A stretch of 64,000 bases of DNA from Nitrospiraceae bacterium (GCA_020356065.1 CP070632.1:620490-684489), one strand, 5' to 3'. Counted from the stretch's first letter, positions 27,546 through 36,482 are shown. The notes: generated from the letters alone by a model not told the origin. Translations and numbers: made by a program.

Positions 27546-29066
27546 GTGGAGTGCATGGTGCATATAGTTCAACAGAGCAGAAAAATGAATATAGATGCAG
27601 AGGGGATCGAGAGGCTGCTGTCGCACCTGTCCGGGTTACTTGATATTTCTATTGATATAAAGAATCCATACGGGGATTCCCTGTTTGGCAGTTGTGATAC
27701 CTCTCGTGGATTACATTGTCATAAGATGGTATCAGCGCCGCGCACCTGCAGTGCAGACATGCATACCCTGTTTAAAAAACTGGCCACAACCAGAAGCAGA
27801 ATGGCACAGATAGAACGTGACAACATCCATATCACAGGATATCCACTTTACTGTAATAAGGAAGTGGTCGGCATGCTATGTTCCTGCTGGTCTGCAGATA
27901 TAAGAAGATTGCATCACAGTCCTGAAGCATTGCTGGAGGAGATTGCAAACAGAATTTCCTTCGAGATCCAGGCCCAGTTTGAAACAGATAATCTCACAAA
28001 AGAGCTGTCTCACCGATATGAAGAACTATATCTTGTATATGAAATCGGGAAAAAGCTCGGCAACATAGATTCCATTAATGATGCTGTTACATTGATTGCC
28101 GAGCATGCACAGGATGCCATTGAGTCAGATGTGCTCATCGTTTCTTTACCTGGAAGAAATATTCATGAAATCTTATACCACTCCCCGTCGAGCGTTCCTT
28201 TTGAGATAAACGACACCTGTGTTTTGAAAATAATAAATGAACGTATTACAAAGAAACTGGCATCTGCTCATACATATCCTGTACATATCTTTTCAGAAGA
28301 ATTATGTAATGATCGGTTCCCCGAACACTTCCGAAATGTTTCTCTGGAAATAATGGCTGCACCGATAAAGGGGAAGACGACCATGGAGGGGATAATATAC
28401 TTCATCAACATTGGTAAAGATAACGCATTTGAAACGGGAGACATGAGTCTGATCAATTCCCTTGCTGAACAGATGTCTTTGCTCATTACAAATAAAGAAC
28501 TCTATGATAATTTGAAAGATTTCCTGTTGGATGTGATCAAGGCACTGGTACACACGATAGAAGCTAAAGACTCCTATACAAGTGGTCATTCTGAGAGGGT
28601 GAGTACCATAGCAATGATGATTGCTGAAGGCATGGGTTTTTCAGAGGAAGAAAAAGAAACACTTAAATGGGCTTCCATGCTGCATGATATCGGCAAGATC
28701 GGGGTTCCCGGAAAGGTACTTAAAAAGGAGGGAAAGCTGACACAGGAGGAGTTCTCATATATTCGTGATCACCCTGGAAAGGGGTACTCAATATTACAGC
28801 CGATACATCAGCTCAATGGTTCTTTAGAAGCGATTCTGCATCATCATGAGAAATATGACGGGACCGGGTATCCATCAGGATTGCAGGGGAGCGAGATCCC
28901 TGTAATATCCCGGATCATTGCGGTGGCAGATGCATACGATGCAATGACCAGCGCTCGTTCCTATAGGCCTAAGATCTCCCATGAGGAGGCTGTTGCCGAA
29001 TTGGAGCGTGTCAAAGGAAGACAACTGGATCCTGAAATCGTGAGTATCTTTGTCAACCTGGTCTAA
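27546..29066 (+). CDS. HD-GYP phosphodiesterase with PocR-like and GAF-like sensor regions
   Basis: Degrades c-di-GMP. Residues ~15-150 form a cysteine-rich PocR-like sensory domain (GLHCHKMVSAPRTCSADMH). Residues ~170-330 look like GAF. The C-terminal HD-GYP domain is complete: SGHSERVSTIAMMIAEGMG, MLHDIGKIGVPG, and the HHHEKYDGTGYPSGL signature, so it is predicted active. ATG 27555 or GTG 27558 could also start it; GGAG overlaps this region, so the exact start is uncertain. With the cyclase at 23978, the pilus block carries both synthesis and breakdown of c-di-GMP. Confidence 0.9.
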   Translation: MECMVHIVQQSRKMNIDAEGIERLLSHLSGLLDISIDIKNPYGDSLFGSCDTSRGLHCHKMVSAPRTCSADMHTLFKKLATTRSRMAQIERDNIHITGYPLYCNKEVVGMLCSCWSADIRRLHHSPEALLEEIANRISFEIQAQFETDNLTKELSHRYEELYLVYEIGKKLGNIDSINDAVTLIAEHAQDAIESDVLIVSLPGRNIHEILYHSPSSVPFEINDTCVLKIINERITKKLASAHTYPVHIFSEELCNDRFPEHFRNVSLEIMAAPIKGKTTMEGIIYFINIGKDNAFETGDMSLINSLAEQMSLLITNKELYDNLKDFLLDVIKALVHTIEAKDSYTSGHSERVSTIAMMIAEGMGFSEEEKETLKWASMLHDIGKIGVPGKVLKKEGKLTQEEFSYIRDHPGKGYSILQPIHQLNGSLEAILHHHEKYDGTGYPSGLQGSEIPVISRIIAVADAYDAMTSARSYRPKISHEEAVAELERVKGRQLDPEIVSIFVNLV

Positions 29067-29229
29067 CCTTCAGCCTTCAGGGAGACATAAAGATATCAAA
29101 CCATGATATCCAGCTCCGGATGTACCTCAAAAAAAATTAAGTTTTCTCTAATTATACCGATATATATAATAGGGGACCATATTTATGGTTCCAGGAAGTC
29201 TGATGCAGGCTGAGGATAGAGGAGAATAT

Positions 29230-29592
29230 ATGCCTGATAACGTGGTGAGACGCAATAAGTCCGGGATGAAGATTTTTTTAATCCCTGAATTTGCACTTAT
29301 CGGTGAAAACATGGAGTCGTTGAACAGGGAGATTGATGAATGTATAGGCAGCAACGACCTGCGTCTGGTTATTGATTGTGAATTCGTGCCATACATAGAC
29401 AGTGAAGGTTTGGAGAAGCTGCTGGAATACTACCATCAGGTCCGTAAAAAAGGTGGGAGTCTGGAAATTTTCAACCCCAATCCCCTCTGCAATGAAATTT
29501 TAAACTTAACCCGTATCACTGATTATATCGATATATTTTTTAACCTGGAGAAAGTAGGAGGAACATCATATGAGGGTCGCTCACCCAACTGA
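29230..29592 (+). CDS. STAS-domain protein (anti-sigma-factor antagonist-like)
   Basis: 120 residues. The STAS fold is shown by NDLRLVIDCEFVPYIDSEG, where the Ser in DSEG is the position phosphorylated in SpoIIAA-type proteins. The rest, KKGGSLEIFNPNPLCNEIL, is typical. ATG 29230 has GAGGAG 5 nt upstream and is preferred over the frame's first ATG at 29185. The stop overlaps the pilB start by 23 bp. No anti-sigma kinase is adjacent. A partner-switch role next to pilB is inferred from position only. Confidence 0.83.
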   Translation: MPDNVVRRNKSGMKIFLIPEFALIGENMESLNREIDECIGSNDLRLVIDCEFVPYIDSEGLEKLLEYYHQVRKKGGSLEIFNPNPLCNEILNLTRITDYIDIFFNLEKVGGTSYEGRSPN

Positions 29593-31273
29593 AAAGAAAA
29601 AACTGGGTGAACTCCTGGTTGAGCTGGATTTACTGACTGAAGAACAGTTACAGGCAGCTTTGATGATTCATAGAAAAACTGCCAAGCGGCTGGGTCAGAT
29701 ATTTGTTGAGGAGAACATGATCTCCGAAGATGACCTCATTGAGGTGCTGAGCAAGCAGCTGGGATACACCCATGTCTGGCTCCGCAAAGGACTTGTCGAC
29801 CCCAAAATAGTCAGGATAATCCAGAAGGACAAGGCAAAACTTTACCGGGTCATCCCAATGTTCAAGGTAAACAATGATCTGTTTATTGCCACTGCTGATC
29901 CCCAGGCTGTATTTGTCTTTGATGAACTGTCCAAACTGACCAAATGTAACATTAACCCGATTCTGTCCCGCGCCTCAGATATTCTTCAGGCGATAGACAC
30001 TTATTATGACGAGGAAATCATGTTCGATGATTTTCTTGAAGAGCTGAATGAAAACGAACTCCAGCTTGTGGCCTACAGTTATGACCAGGCTTTCCAGGAG
30101 CTTGGTGACATGGCAGAGGGAAGCCCCATCATAAACCTGGTGAATCTCATCATCCTTAAAGCCATTAAAGACCGAGCCAGTGATATACACATCGAACCGG
30201 ACAGGGGCATATTCAGGGTGCGTTACCGTATCGACGGCATCCTCTATGAAGTCATGACGCCGAAACCTGAAGTGTATCCGGCTGTTATTTCCCGTTTAAA
30301 GATAATGGCAAAGCTGGATATCACCGAGAGAAGGATGCCTCAGGATGGAAGAATACAGGTCTACCTTGAAGGAAGAACCGTGGACCTGCGGTTTTCCTCT
30401 CTTCCGGGGATTCTCAGTGAAAAAGTGGTACTCAGGGTGCTGGATAAAAAGAATGCCGTGCTGGATCTGAACATGCTCGGGTTTAATAAAGACACCCTCG
30501 TCGGATTCAGAAATCTGCTTCAGAAGCCTTTTGGCCTGATACTTGTAACCGGTCCCACAGGAAGCGGAAAAAGTACCACGCTGTATTCGGCAATCAACTT
30601 CCTGAACAGCATTGAAAAAAATATCGTCACCATCGAGGATCCGGTTGAATATCAAATGGAAATAATAAACCAGAATGAGGTGAATGACAGCCTCGGTCTG
30701 ACCTTTGCCAAAATTCTGAAGCATGTGCTCCGTCAGGACCCCGATATTGTAATGGTCGGAGAAATCAGGGAGAAGGAGACAGCTGAAATAGCAATCCGTG
30801 CCTCCCTGACCGGTCACCTCGTCCTGTCCACATTACATACCAATGACAGTGCCAGCGCCATTTCACGACTGCTCGATATGGGCATCCCGCCCTACCTTAT
30901 CTCCTCGTCACTGGCAGGGGTTATAGCCCAGAGGTTAATACGAACCGTATGTAAAGAGTGCAAGACGAGTTATTATCCTTCCCAGACCCTTCTTGATCAG
31001 CTGGGATGGACAGAAGATAAAGGCATTCGTCTCGTAAAAGGGAAGGGATGCCCCTCCTGCTACGATTCGGGATATAAAGGAAGGGCAGGAATATTTGAAT
31101 TCATGGAAGTAGATACAGAGCTTAAGGCCCTGATTCTGGAGAATCCTTCCGTGGACGAGATACGGAAATTCAATGAGTCAAAATACTCCACACTGAAAAT
31201 GGAAGGGTATAAAAAAGTGAAAGATGGACTGACCTCAATAACAGAAATATCAAGGGCAGTGTACACAGACTGA
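29570..31273 (+). CDS. pilB: Type IV pilus assembly ATPase PilB/MshE-like
   Basis: 567-residue hexameric motor that drives pilus extension. The N-terminal MshEN domain begins KKLGELLVELDLLTEEQLQA; related domains bind c-di-GMP, which would suit the neighbouring cyclase and HD-GYP genes. The core has Walker A GPTGSGKSTTLYSAI (~328), the Asp box IEDPVEYQ, Walker B DPDIVMVGEIRE and the His box LVLSTLHTND. A zinc tetracysteine motif (CKECKTS ... CPSCYDSG) is present near the C-terminus, as in PilB/GspE. AGGAGG lies 8 nt before ATG 29570. Confidence 0.94.
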   Translation: MRVAHPTEKKKLGELLVELDLLTEEQLQAALMIHRKTAKRLGQIFVEENMISEDDLIEVLSKQLGYTHVWLRKGLVDPKIVRIIQKDKAKLYRVIPMFKVNNDLFIATADPQAVFVFDELSKLTKCNINPILSRASDILQAIDTYYDEEIMFDDFLEELNENELQLVAYSYDQAFQELGDMAEGSPIINLVNLIILKAIKDRASDIHIEPDRGIFRVRYRIDGILYEVMTPKPEVYPAVISRLKIMAKLDITERRMPQDGRIQVYLEGRTVDLRFSSLPGILSEKVVLRVLDKKNAVLDLNMLGFNKDTLVGFRNLLQKPFGLILVTGPTGSGKSTTLYSAINFLNSIEKNIVTIEDPVEYQMEIINQNEVNDSLGLTFAKILKHVLRQDPDIVMVGEIREKETAEIAIRASLTGHLVLSTLHTNDSASAISRLLDMGIPPYLISSSLAGVIAQRLIRTVCKECKTSYYPSQTLLDQLGWTEDKGIRLVKGKGCPSCYDSGYKGRAGIFEFMEVDTELKALILENPSVDEIRKFNESKYSTLKMEGYKKVKDGLTSITEISRAVYTD

Positions 31274-31331
31274 TGCAGGTATATGGAACCGAATATGCTC
31301 TCTTCATTGGAAGGACAATTGAGATATAACC

Positions 31332-32468
31332 ATGGCAATTGCGGCTGTTAATAAAAAGATAAATAAACCAGCGGGTAACAGCTCTGTGCTTGAGAAGATC
31401 AAGGGCCTGGACATGAATGTCAGTTTTTCAAGGGGCATTTCCACCCGGGAATTGATCTTCTTCAGCAGCCAGTTATCTCTTATGATCGAGATCGGAACAC
31501 CGTTGAACGAAAGTCTGACCAGTATCGCGAGACAGATAAAAAATCCGGTGTTTAAAAAAGCGATAACAGGTCTTGTTGAAGATGTAGAGGCAGGGAATCT
31601 GTTATCCACTTCAATGGAGAATTATCCCAATCTGTTTTCAGAAGTGTATGTAAGCCTGATCAAGGCCGGAGAAAACTCCGGAGAACTGAAGGAGATGGTG
31701 GACAGGGCAGTAATGGTACAGGAGAAGCAGGAAAAGTTTATTGCAACATTGAAGAAGGCCATGACCTACCCCCTGATACTCTGCTGTGTGTCAGTTGCGG
31801 TTGTCGTATTTCTGCTCACATTTGTATTTCCCAGATTTGCCGTTCTCTTTGAAGATATCAAGGACATACTGCCGGCATCCACAAAATTCTTATTATACGT
31901 CAGTAATTCCATACGGACCTCATGGATCTATCCTGTCCTTTTTGTTGGCATAATCGCGGCCGGGGCGTATGCTTTTGCAAAGAGTACAAAAGGGAGGCTT
32001 ATTATCGATACACTGAAGATGAGCCTTCCCGGAATAAATCAGATTTTTGTAAGAGTGTATCTTGTACAGATGATGAGAACGCTCGGATTTCTGATGATCT
32101 GTAATGTTCCCCTGATGGATGCCCTGCTGATTACCCGGAGAGGGGTAAATAATCTGGTGTTCGTTAAATTTATTGATAAGACGGCGAGAAATCTCGAGGA
32201 AGGACAGGGGATGTCGCTTTCTTTTACCGAGTCCGCATTTATCCCGGAAAGCGCCAAGCAGATCGTCAAGACCGGTGAGGATACGCAGAATATTTCTAAA
32301 GTAATGCTCAAATTGTCCGATTATTATGAAAACGAGATAGATGATCAGATGAGAAAGTTTACCACCATTATCGAGCCGCTCCTGCTCATTTTCATGGGAG
32401 TGGTCGTTGGTGTAATTGTAATGTCATTGATATTACCGATATTTAAGCTGTCAAAGATGGTCCATTAA
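31332..32468 (+). CDS. pilC: Type IV pilus inner-membrane platform protein PilC
   Basis: 378 residues with two T2SSF domains (about 48-170 and 250-375) and three membrane helices. Hallmarks are FSSQLSLMIEIGTPL, KAGENSGELKEMVDRA in repeat one and VKTGEDTQNISKVMLKLSDYYENE in repeat two, then the closing LLLIFMGVVVGVIVMSLILP. It connects the PilB motor to the pilin pool. It follows pilB by 58 bp and precedes the pilin genes. Confidence 0.94.
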   Translation: MAIAAVNKKINKPAGNSSVLEKIKGLDMNVSFSRGISTRELIFFSSQLSLMIEIGTPLNESLTSIARQIKNPVFKKAITGLVEDVEAGNLLSTSMENYPNLFSEVYVSLIKAGENSGELKEMVDRAVMVQEKQEKFIATLKKAMTYPLILCCVSVAVVVFLLTFVFPRFAVLFEDIKDILPASTKFLLYVSNSIRTSWIYPVLFVGIIAAGAYAFAKSTKGRLIIDTLKMSLPGINQIFVRVYLVQMMRTLGFLMICNVPLMDALLITRRGVNNLVFVKFIDKTARNLEEGQGMSLSFTESAFIPESAKQIVKTGEDTQNISKVMLKLSDYYENEIDDQMRKFTTIIEPLLLIFMGVVVGVIVMSLILPIFKLSKMVH

Positions 32469-32532
32469 AGAAAGGAGGAGATGTAACGTGAAAAAAATGA
32501 TTATCAATCACACAGAAAGGAGGAGTAATGAA

Positions 32533-33051
32533 ATGAGAGAAGTAATGAGAAAGGAAGAGGGGTTTACCCTGGTCGAGCTGCTGATCGTTGTTATCATCCT
32601 TGGGATTCTGGCAGCGGTTGCCATCCCTCAGTTTGGGAGTTCCACCGATGACGCTAAACTATCGACCCTGCAGTCAAACCTGAGCAGCCTGCGTAATGCT
32701 GTCGAGCTGTACAAGCAGGAGCATGATAACACCTATCCGGGCGCTGTGCTTGAAACTGACGGCTCTACTGCCACGACCGCATTGACATGCCCGAACGCAT
32801 TTGAAAAACAGCTCACCCTGTATTCTGATGAATACGGTGTTACAGCCGTTGGTTCGAGCGCCGGAGCAAGAGGTCCATATGTGAAGAAAGTCGCCCTGCC
32901 TGAAAATCCGTTTAACAAGCTGAGTACTGTTAAATGTGATATCACAACCAATGATATTACCTCTGTGACAACAGACGGTACAACAGGCTGGCTGTTTTAC
33001 GTGCTTACGGGCAGGTTCGTGGCCAATGACGGCGCCCACGATACACTGTAA
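32533..33051 (+). CDS. pilA: Major type IV pilin / type II pseudopilin (GspG-like)
   Basis: A prepilin of about 172 residues with leader MREVMRKEEG, cleaved before Phe in GFTLVELLIVVIILGILAA; Glu5 is conserved. The C-terminal half resembles GspG-type globular domains. Two starts with strong ribosome sites exist: GTG 32488 (AAAGGAGGAG upstream) and ATG 32533 (AAGGAGG at 32517-32523, spacing about 9). The second gives a normal 10-residue leader and is chosen. As the first pilin after pilC it is the best candidate for the main fibre subunit. A long hairpin follows directly. Confidence 0.88.
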   Translation: MREVMRKEEGFTLVELLIVVIILGILAAVAIPQFGSSTDDAKLSTLQSNLSSLRNAVELYKQEHDNTYPGAVLETDGSTATTALTCPNAFEKQLTLYSDEYGVTAVGSSAGARGPYVKKVALPENPFNKLSTVKCDITTNDITSVTTDGTTGWLFYVLTGRFVANDGAHDTL

Positions 33052-33057
33052 ACATAA

Positions 33058-33096
33058 CGCATAGATGCAGAGACGCTGTATCTCTGTATCTATGCG
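33058..33096 (+). promoter_or_regulatory. Strong intercistronic hairpin after the pilin gene
   Basis: A 16-bp stem with one mismatch (arms 33058-33073 and 33081-33096, CGCATAGAT ... ATCTATGCG) and a 7-nt loop. No T-run follows, so it is not a typical terminator. It lies 7 nt after the pilA stop and could protect or partly end the pilin transcript, lowering minor-pilin expression. Confidence 0.6.
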
Positions 33097-33114
33097 GGTT
33101 TGTCAGGAAAACCA

Positions 33115-33600
33115 ATGATCAGAGACACCCATGGGTTTACCATGGTGGAGGTGATGATTGTGCTCATTATTCTGGGCACTATATCAGCCGTGGCTATTCC
33201 CTCTATCAGGAGCAATCTGGATGAGATAAAGCTCGACGGGGCTGTCAGGGAAGTTGTGTTCGCGATCCAGTACACCCAGAGTCTTGCCATAAAAGAGGGG
33301 ATTGCTTACACAATAAATTTTGATAAGACTCAAGAAAAATTCAGGTGTTTTGAGCCGATATCTGACGTGACGATCATCCATCCAGTAGATAAAAAACCTT
33401 ATGAAATAGATTTTACAGCAGCTGGACACTTTCAGGGGGTGGATATACAAAGTGCATTATTTTCACCGGGGAATAAAAGTTTAATAACGTTCAATAGTCT
33501 TGGCGAGCCTGATAGATATGGGGATGTTATCATCGATTACCGGGGGTACCAGAAGACGATAAATGTCTCGAGATTAACGGGAGAGATAAGTATCAATTAG
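33115..33600 (+). CDS. Minor pilin, GspH/FimT-like
   Basis: About 161 residues. The prepilin leader MIRDTHG is cut before FTMVEVMIVLIILGTISA, with Glu5 kept; then comes a beta-rich GspH-type domain (QSLAIKEGIAYTINFD ... VIIDYRGYQKTINVSR). ATG 33115 with AGGA upstream is preferred to TTG 33100. The first of four minor pilins in the order FimT-, PilV-, PilW-, PilX-like; such sets form the priming complex at the pilus tip. Confidence 0.86.
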   Translation: MIRDTHGFTMVEVMIVLIILGTISAVAIPSIRSNLDEIKLDGAVREVVFAIQYTQSLAIKEGIAYTINFDKTQEKFRCFEPISDVTIIHPVDKKPYEIDFTAAGHFQGVDIQSALFSPGNKSLITFNSLGEPDRYGDVIIDYRGYQKTINVSRLTGEISIN

Positions 33601-33634
33601 AATAGATCATATGTATGTGACTGAATGAATTGTC

Positions 33635-34108
33635 ATGAATAGTGTTAAACCATCAACGGCTTTCTTTATTTCTTTTGTTTCTGCTTTCAGATTCCCAGAC
33701 AGCAGAAAACAGTCAACAGACAATGGACAAAACGGCTTCTCTCTTTTAGAGCTGCTGATTGCCGTGGTCATTCTAGTTATTGCCATTGTCCCTCTCATGG
33801 ATTCCATAACTGCCTCCTTCCAATACGCTCAGGCAGGGAAAGAGAATACCATCATTCTCAACTATGCGCGACAGAAGATGGAAGATGTCCTTGCCATGCA
33901 TTTTGATACTGTTCCTGTAAGCGCTTCTCCCGGTACTCCCACCGCCCTCTCCGATACCATTACCATAGCAGGCCAAACCGTAAACCGACTTGTTCTGGTT
34001 GATCTCTACGACGGTGATGGTGATGCGGTTCCGGACAGTGATCTGAAAAAGGTAACCGTCATTATTCAGGGTTTACAGTATGAGAGCCTGATGGCCTATA
34101 TGTATTAG
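33635..34108 (+). CDS. Minor pilin, PilV/GspI-like, with unusually long leader
   Basis: 157 residues. The prepilin site NGFSLLELLIAVVILVIAIV lies about 34 residues in, rather than the usual 6-15. No other in-frame start lies closer. The extra leader (TAFFISFVSAFRFPDS) is hydrophobic, and its DNA resembles low-complexity CAACAGACAATGG repeats found in intergenic regions, so an insertion may have lengthened it. The body AGKENTIILNYARQKMEDVL is PilV-like. Confidence 0.8.
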   Translation: MNSVKPSTAFFISFVSAFRFPDSRKQSTDNGQNGFSLLELLIAVVILVIAIVPLMDSITASFQYAQAGKENTIILNYARQKMEDVLAMHFDTVPVSASPGTPTALSDTITIAGQTVNRLVLVDLYDGDGDAVPDSDLKKVTVIIQGLQYESLMAYMY

Positions 34109-34116
34109 AGGTACTG

Positions 34117-34935
34117 GTGATCTGCACACAGACCATATTGAAATCGGAACGTGGCCTGACCCTTGTGGAACTCTTGATCTCTATTACGATTATTTCTCTG
34201 ATAGCAGGGGTGAGCGCACAGATGGTCGGAGGCGCCTTTGATTCCTGGGAACATCAAAGGGGGAAGGGATACCTCTTGAACGCCGGCCGTCTTGCCATGG
34301 ATAGGATGGTTTCAGGGATACGGACTACAACATGGGTCCTGCTGCCCCTTATGATTTCTGATCCCACCGATCCCGGTTATCCGGCCAGTTCATATTATCC
34401 TCGCAATATTCTCGCATTCTCCTACATGATCGACAACGACGGTGACGGTCTGGCAGATGAAGATCCCTATTACGACATAGTCTGGAATAATAAGTCAGGT
34501 CTCAAGGGGATTGATGACAACAATGATGGACTCATTGACAACGGATTTGCCGGTGCGGATGATGACGAGGACGGTGTGAAAAATGAGGATCCTATTGACG
34601 GAGTGGACAATGACGGTGACGGCAGGATTGATGAAGACCCGGGTAGTCAATTTTACACATCGGTGGATGACGATGATGGTGACGGACCATGGGATGAAGA
34701 TGTATTCGATCCAGTTATTTACTACCTTAATGGAACTGATTTGCGTGAGAGGCGTGATGAATATAATTTTACCATTTCTGATTTTGTTCTTGCCTCAAAT
34801 GTTACTGAATTCATAGTCCTGCGCCGACGCGTTAATGGAAATACCCTGATCGATCTATACCTGAAACTGGACAACGGGACATACTCGGTGGAACTGAGCA
34901 CTACCACCGTTGCCCGGGCGATGTTCAAACCATAG
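34117..34935 (+). CDS. Minor pilin, PilW-like, with calcium-loop repeats
   Basis: 272 residues, GTG start. The leader ends SERG before LTLVELLISITIISLIAGV. In the middle (about 107-205) are five Asp-rich loops of the DxDxDG type: DNDGDGLADED, DDNNDGLIDN, DDDEDGVKNED, DNDGDGRIDED and DDDDGDGPWDED. These resemble EF-hand or thrombospondin type-3 calcium sites. A beta-rich C-terminal part follows. Calcium-dependent folding or adhesion of the pilus tip is inferred; calcium control is known for PilY1, which is absent from this window. Confidence 0.84.
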   Translation: MICTQTILKSERGLTLVELLISITIISLIAGVSAQMVGGAFDSWEHQRGKGYLLNAGRLAMDRMVSGIRTTTWVLLPLMISDPTDPGYPASSYYPRNILAFSYMIDNDGDGLADEDPYYDIVWNNKSGLKGIDDNNDGLIDNGFAGADDDEDGVKNEDPIDGVDNDGDGRIDEDPGSQFYTSVDDDDGDGPWDEDVFDPVIYYLNGTDLRERRDEYNFTISDFVLASNVTEFIVLRRRVNGNTLIDLYLKLDNGTYSVELSTTTVARAMFKP

Positions 34936-34996
34936 GAAAAGATAATCATTATGGAAGAGTATGGGTGAAATTATCGTAAGAGGATATGTTCTGTAT

Positions 34997-35160
34997 TATC
35001 CCCCTTTAGAAAAAGGGGCGCACGGAGGATTTGAAAATGCCTTATGTGAACCATCAGAGAAATGCTGGGAATATTGTTGCCGGAGAGGAAAAAAATTGGA
35101 GACAATTATAATTAAAAAATCTCCCCTCACCCCTCTTTTTCAAAGAGGGGAATCCACCGG
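34997..35160. repeat. Pair of inverted GC-rich repeat units
   Basis: CCCCCTTTAGAAAAAGGGG at about 34999-35017 and CCCCTCTTTTTCAAAGAGGGG at about 35129-35149 are each palindromic and lie in opposite orientation, like a BIME. Both belong to the family seen at 18331-18412 and 36207-36235. The 76-codon frame across this area is judged non-coding. Confidence 0.55.
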
Positions 35161-35187
35161 TTTCACGGAGACTGGGAAAAGAGAATT

Positions 35188-36186
35188 ATGAGCAGAAAGA
35201 GTTCCAGGAAAGGCATATCTAAGAATATAATCAGCCATTCAGATGGTGGTTTTGCGCTGATAACGGTGCTGCTCCTGGTGAGCCTGCTTGCGGTCATCGG
35301 CGTCACGCTCAATCGATCCAGTGGTATGCAGGCCATGGTATCGCATAACCTGAATTATGGTGAAGAGGCCTACTATATAGCCAATGCCGGTCTTCAGCAC
35401 GCCGTCTTTTTGCTCAACGGTACTCTCACTCTGACAGGAACAATATTTACAGATGTCCCGTTCGGTGACGGCTCGTACACTGTGTCCATCACATCTGATT
35501 TTACACCCATGGGACAGGTATTGATCTCATCAACAGGGAAAACGGGAACAGCCGAGAGGACAATCGAGAAGAGACTTTTTCCGACTGCCATTGCATATCC
35601 ACCGCTCATACAGGACACGACCATCACAAAGGAGGATAAGAACTTCAACTTTGGTGTGTCAACCTATATCAAGCTAGGCATTACGTCTACTGACAGACAG
35701 AAAAGGGCATTATTAGCTTTTGATCTCACATCCCTGCCTGCCGGCATTGTGATTAGATCTGCATTTCTTGAGTTATACATGTATGACCATGAAAGGACAG
35801 TTATCGGTAATAATGTTATAAGATCTGTTATTTATAAAATGAATAATGCATGGGATGAAGGGGTGCAGGATGGGGCAGCATGCATCACGGAAGGAGCAAC
35901 CTGGCAGACTAAAGATTGCACTAATAACTGGGGAGGAACTGATATTGATACGACAATTCAAACGAATGCAGTCATTGATTATGACGACATAAATACATGG
36001 CACAGTTGGAACATTACAAATCTTGTGCAGTACTGGTATGACAACCCATCCAGTAATTATGGAATTGTCATTCAGGATGAAATGGAAATAGGCAATCAGG
36101 AAACTTTTATCAGTCATTATGCTTCAGGTGAATACAGTGACGTAAACCTGAGGCCAAGAATGATTGTCTATTACCGGCTGCCATAG
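35188..36186 (+). CDS. PilX-like minor pilin fused to a DNRLRE/CBM96-like domain
   Basis: 332 residues. The prepilin-like N-terminus DGGFALITVLLLVSLLAVIG lacks Glu5, as PilX proteins do, and the PilX motif QAMVSHNLNYGEEAYYIANA follows. From about residue 140 the protein changes to a DNRLRE-type beta-sandwich: NFGVSTYIKLG, RALLAFDLTSLPAGIVIRSA, AFLELYMYD, TWHSWNITNLVQYWYDNP, NYGIVIQDE and a closing RPRMIVYY. DNRLRE/CBM96 domains in other proteins bind polysaccharide or mediate surface attachment. This may be a tip adhesin. It is isolated by repeat blocks on both sides. Confidence 0.8.
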   Translation: MSRKSSRKGISKNIISHSDGGFALITVLLLVSLLAVIGVTLNRSSGMQAMVSHNLNYGEEAYYIANAGLQHAVFLLNGTLTLTGTIFTDVPFGDGSYTVSITSDFTPMGQVLISSTGKTGTAERTIEKRLFPTAIAYPPLIQDTTITKEDKNFNFGVSTYIKLGITSTDRQKRALLAFDLTSLPAGIVIRSAFLELYMYDHERTVIGNNVIRSVIYKMNNAWDEGVQDGAACITEGATWQTKDCTNNWGGTDIDTTIQTNAVIDYDDINTWHSWNITNLVQYWYDNPSSNYGIVIQDEMEIGNQETFISHYASGEYSDVNLRPRMIVYYRLP

Positions 36187-36206
36187 GGTGTTTGCGGTAT
36201 GATACT

Positions 36207-36320
36207 TTAGATTTCCCCCTTTGAAAAAGATCGGTACGACTCGTTCCGAGACTCACATCGAGAATCCACTTCCTTATTAAAAGACCCTGGATTCCCGCTC
36301 AAAAGAATGCGGGAATGACT
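36207..36320. repeat. Repeat cluster between the minor pilins and pilM
   Basis: TTCCCCCTTTGAAAAAGA is followed by the near-palindrome TCGGTACGACTCGTTCCGA (about 36227-36245), which also occurs inside the 18366-18412 unit. A hairpin ATTCCCGC...GCGGGAAT follows at about 36291-36316. The remaining sequence up to pilM (36483) shows no gene; a separate promoter for pilMNOPQ is possible here. Confidence 0.5.
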
Positions 36321-36482
36321 GACTATAGAGTATATAACTGACCCGAAGCAGATTTTAGAGGACTTCTTTCGACTAAAGCTCACATTCATGAGTATCAATT
36401 ACAGTTCCCACTCTCATATACCGATATATACATATACAAATATTTGGAGACAGGTGTGTTCTGAAAGGGTATGCTGTAATTC

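Noticed and set aside
34961-35191. 76-codon frame before the DNRLRE-pilin
   Set aside because: It spans two inverted GC-rich repeat units and overlaps the next start; treated as repeat DNA.
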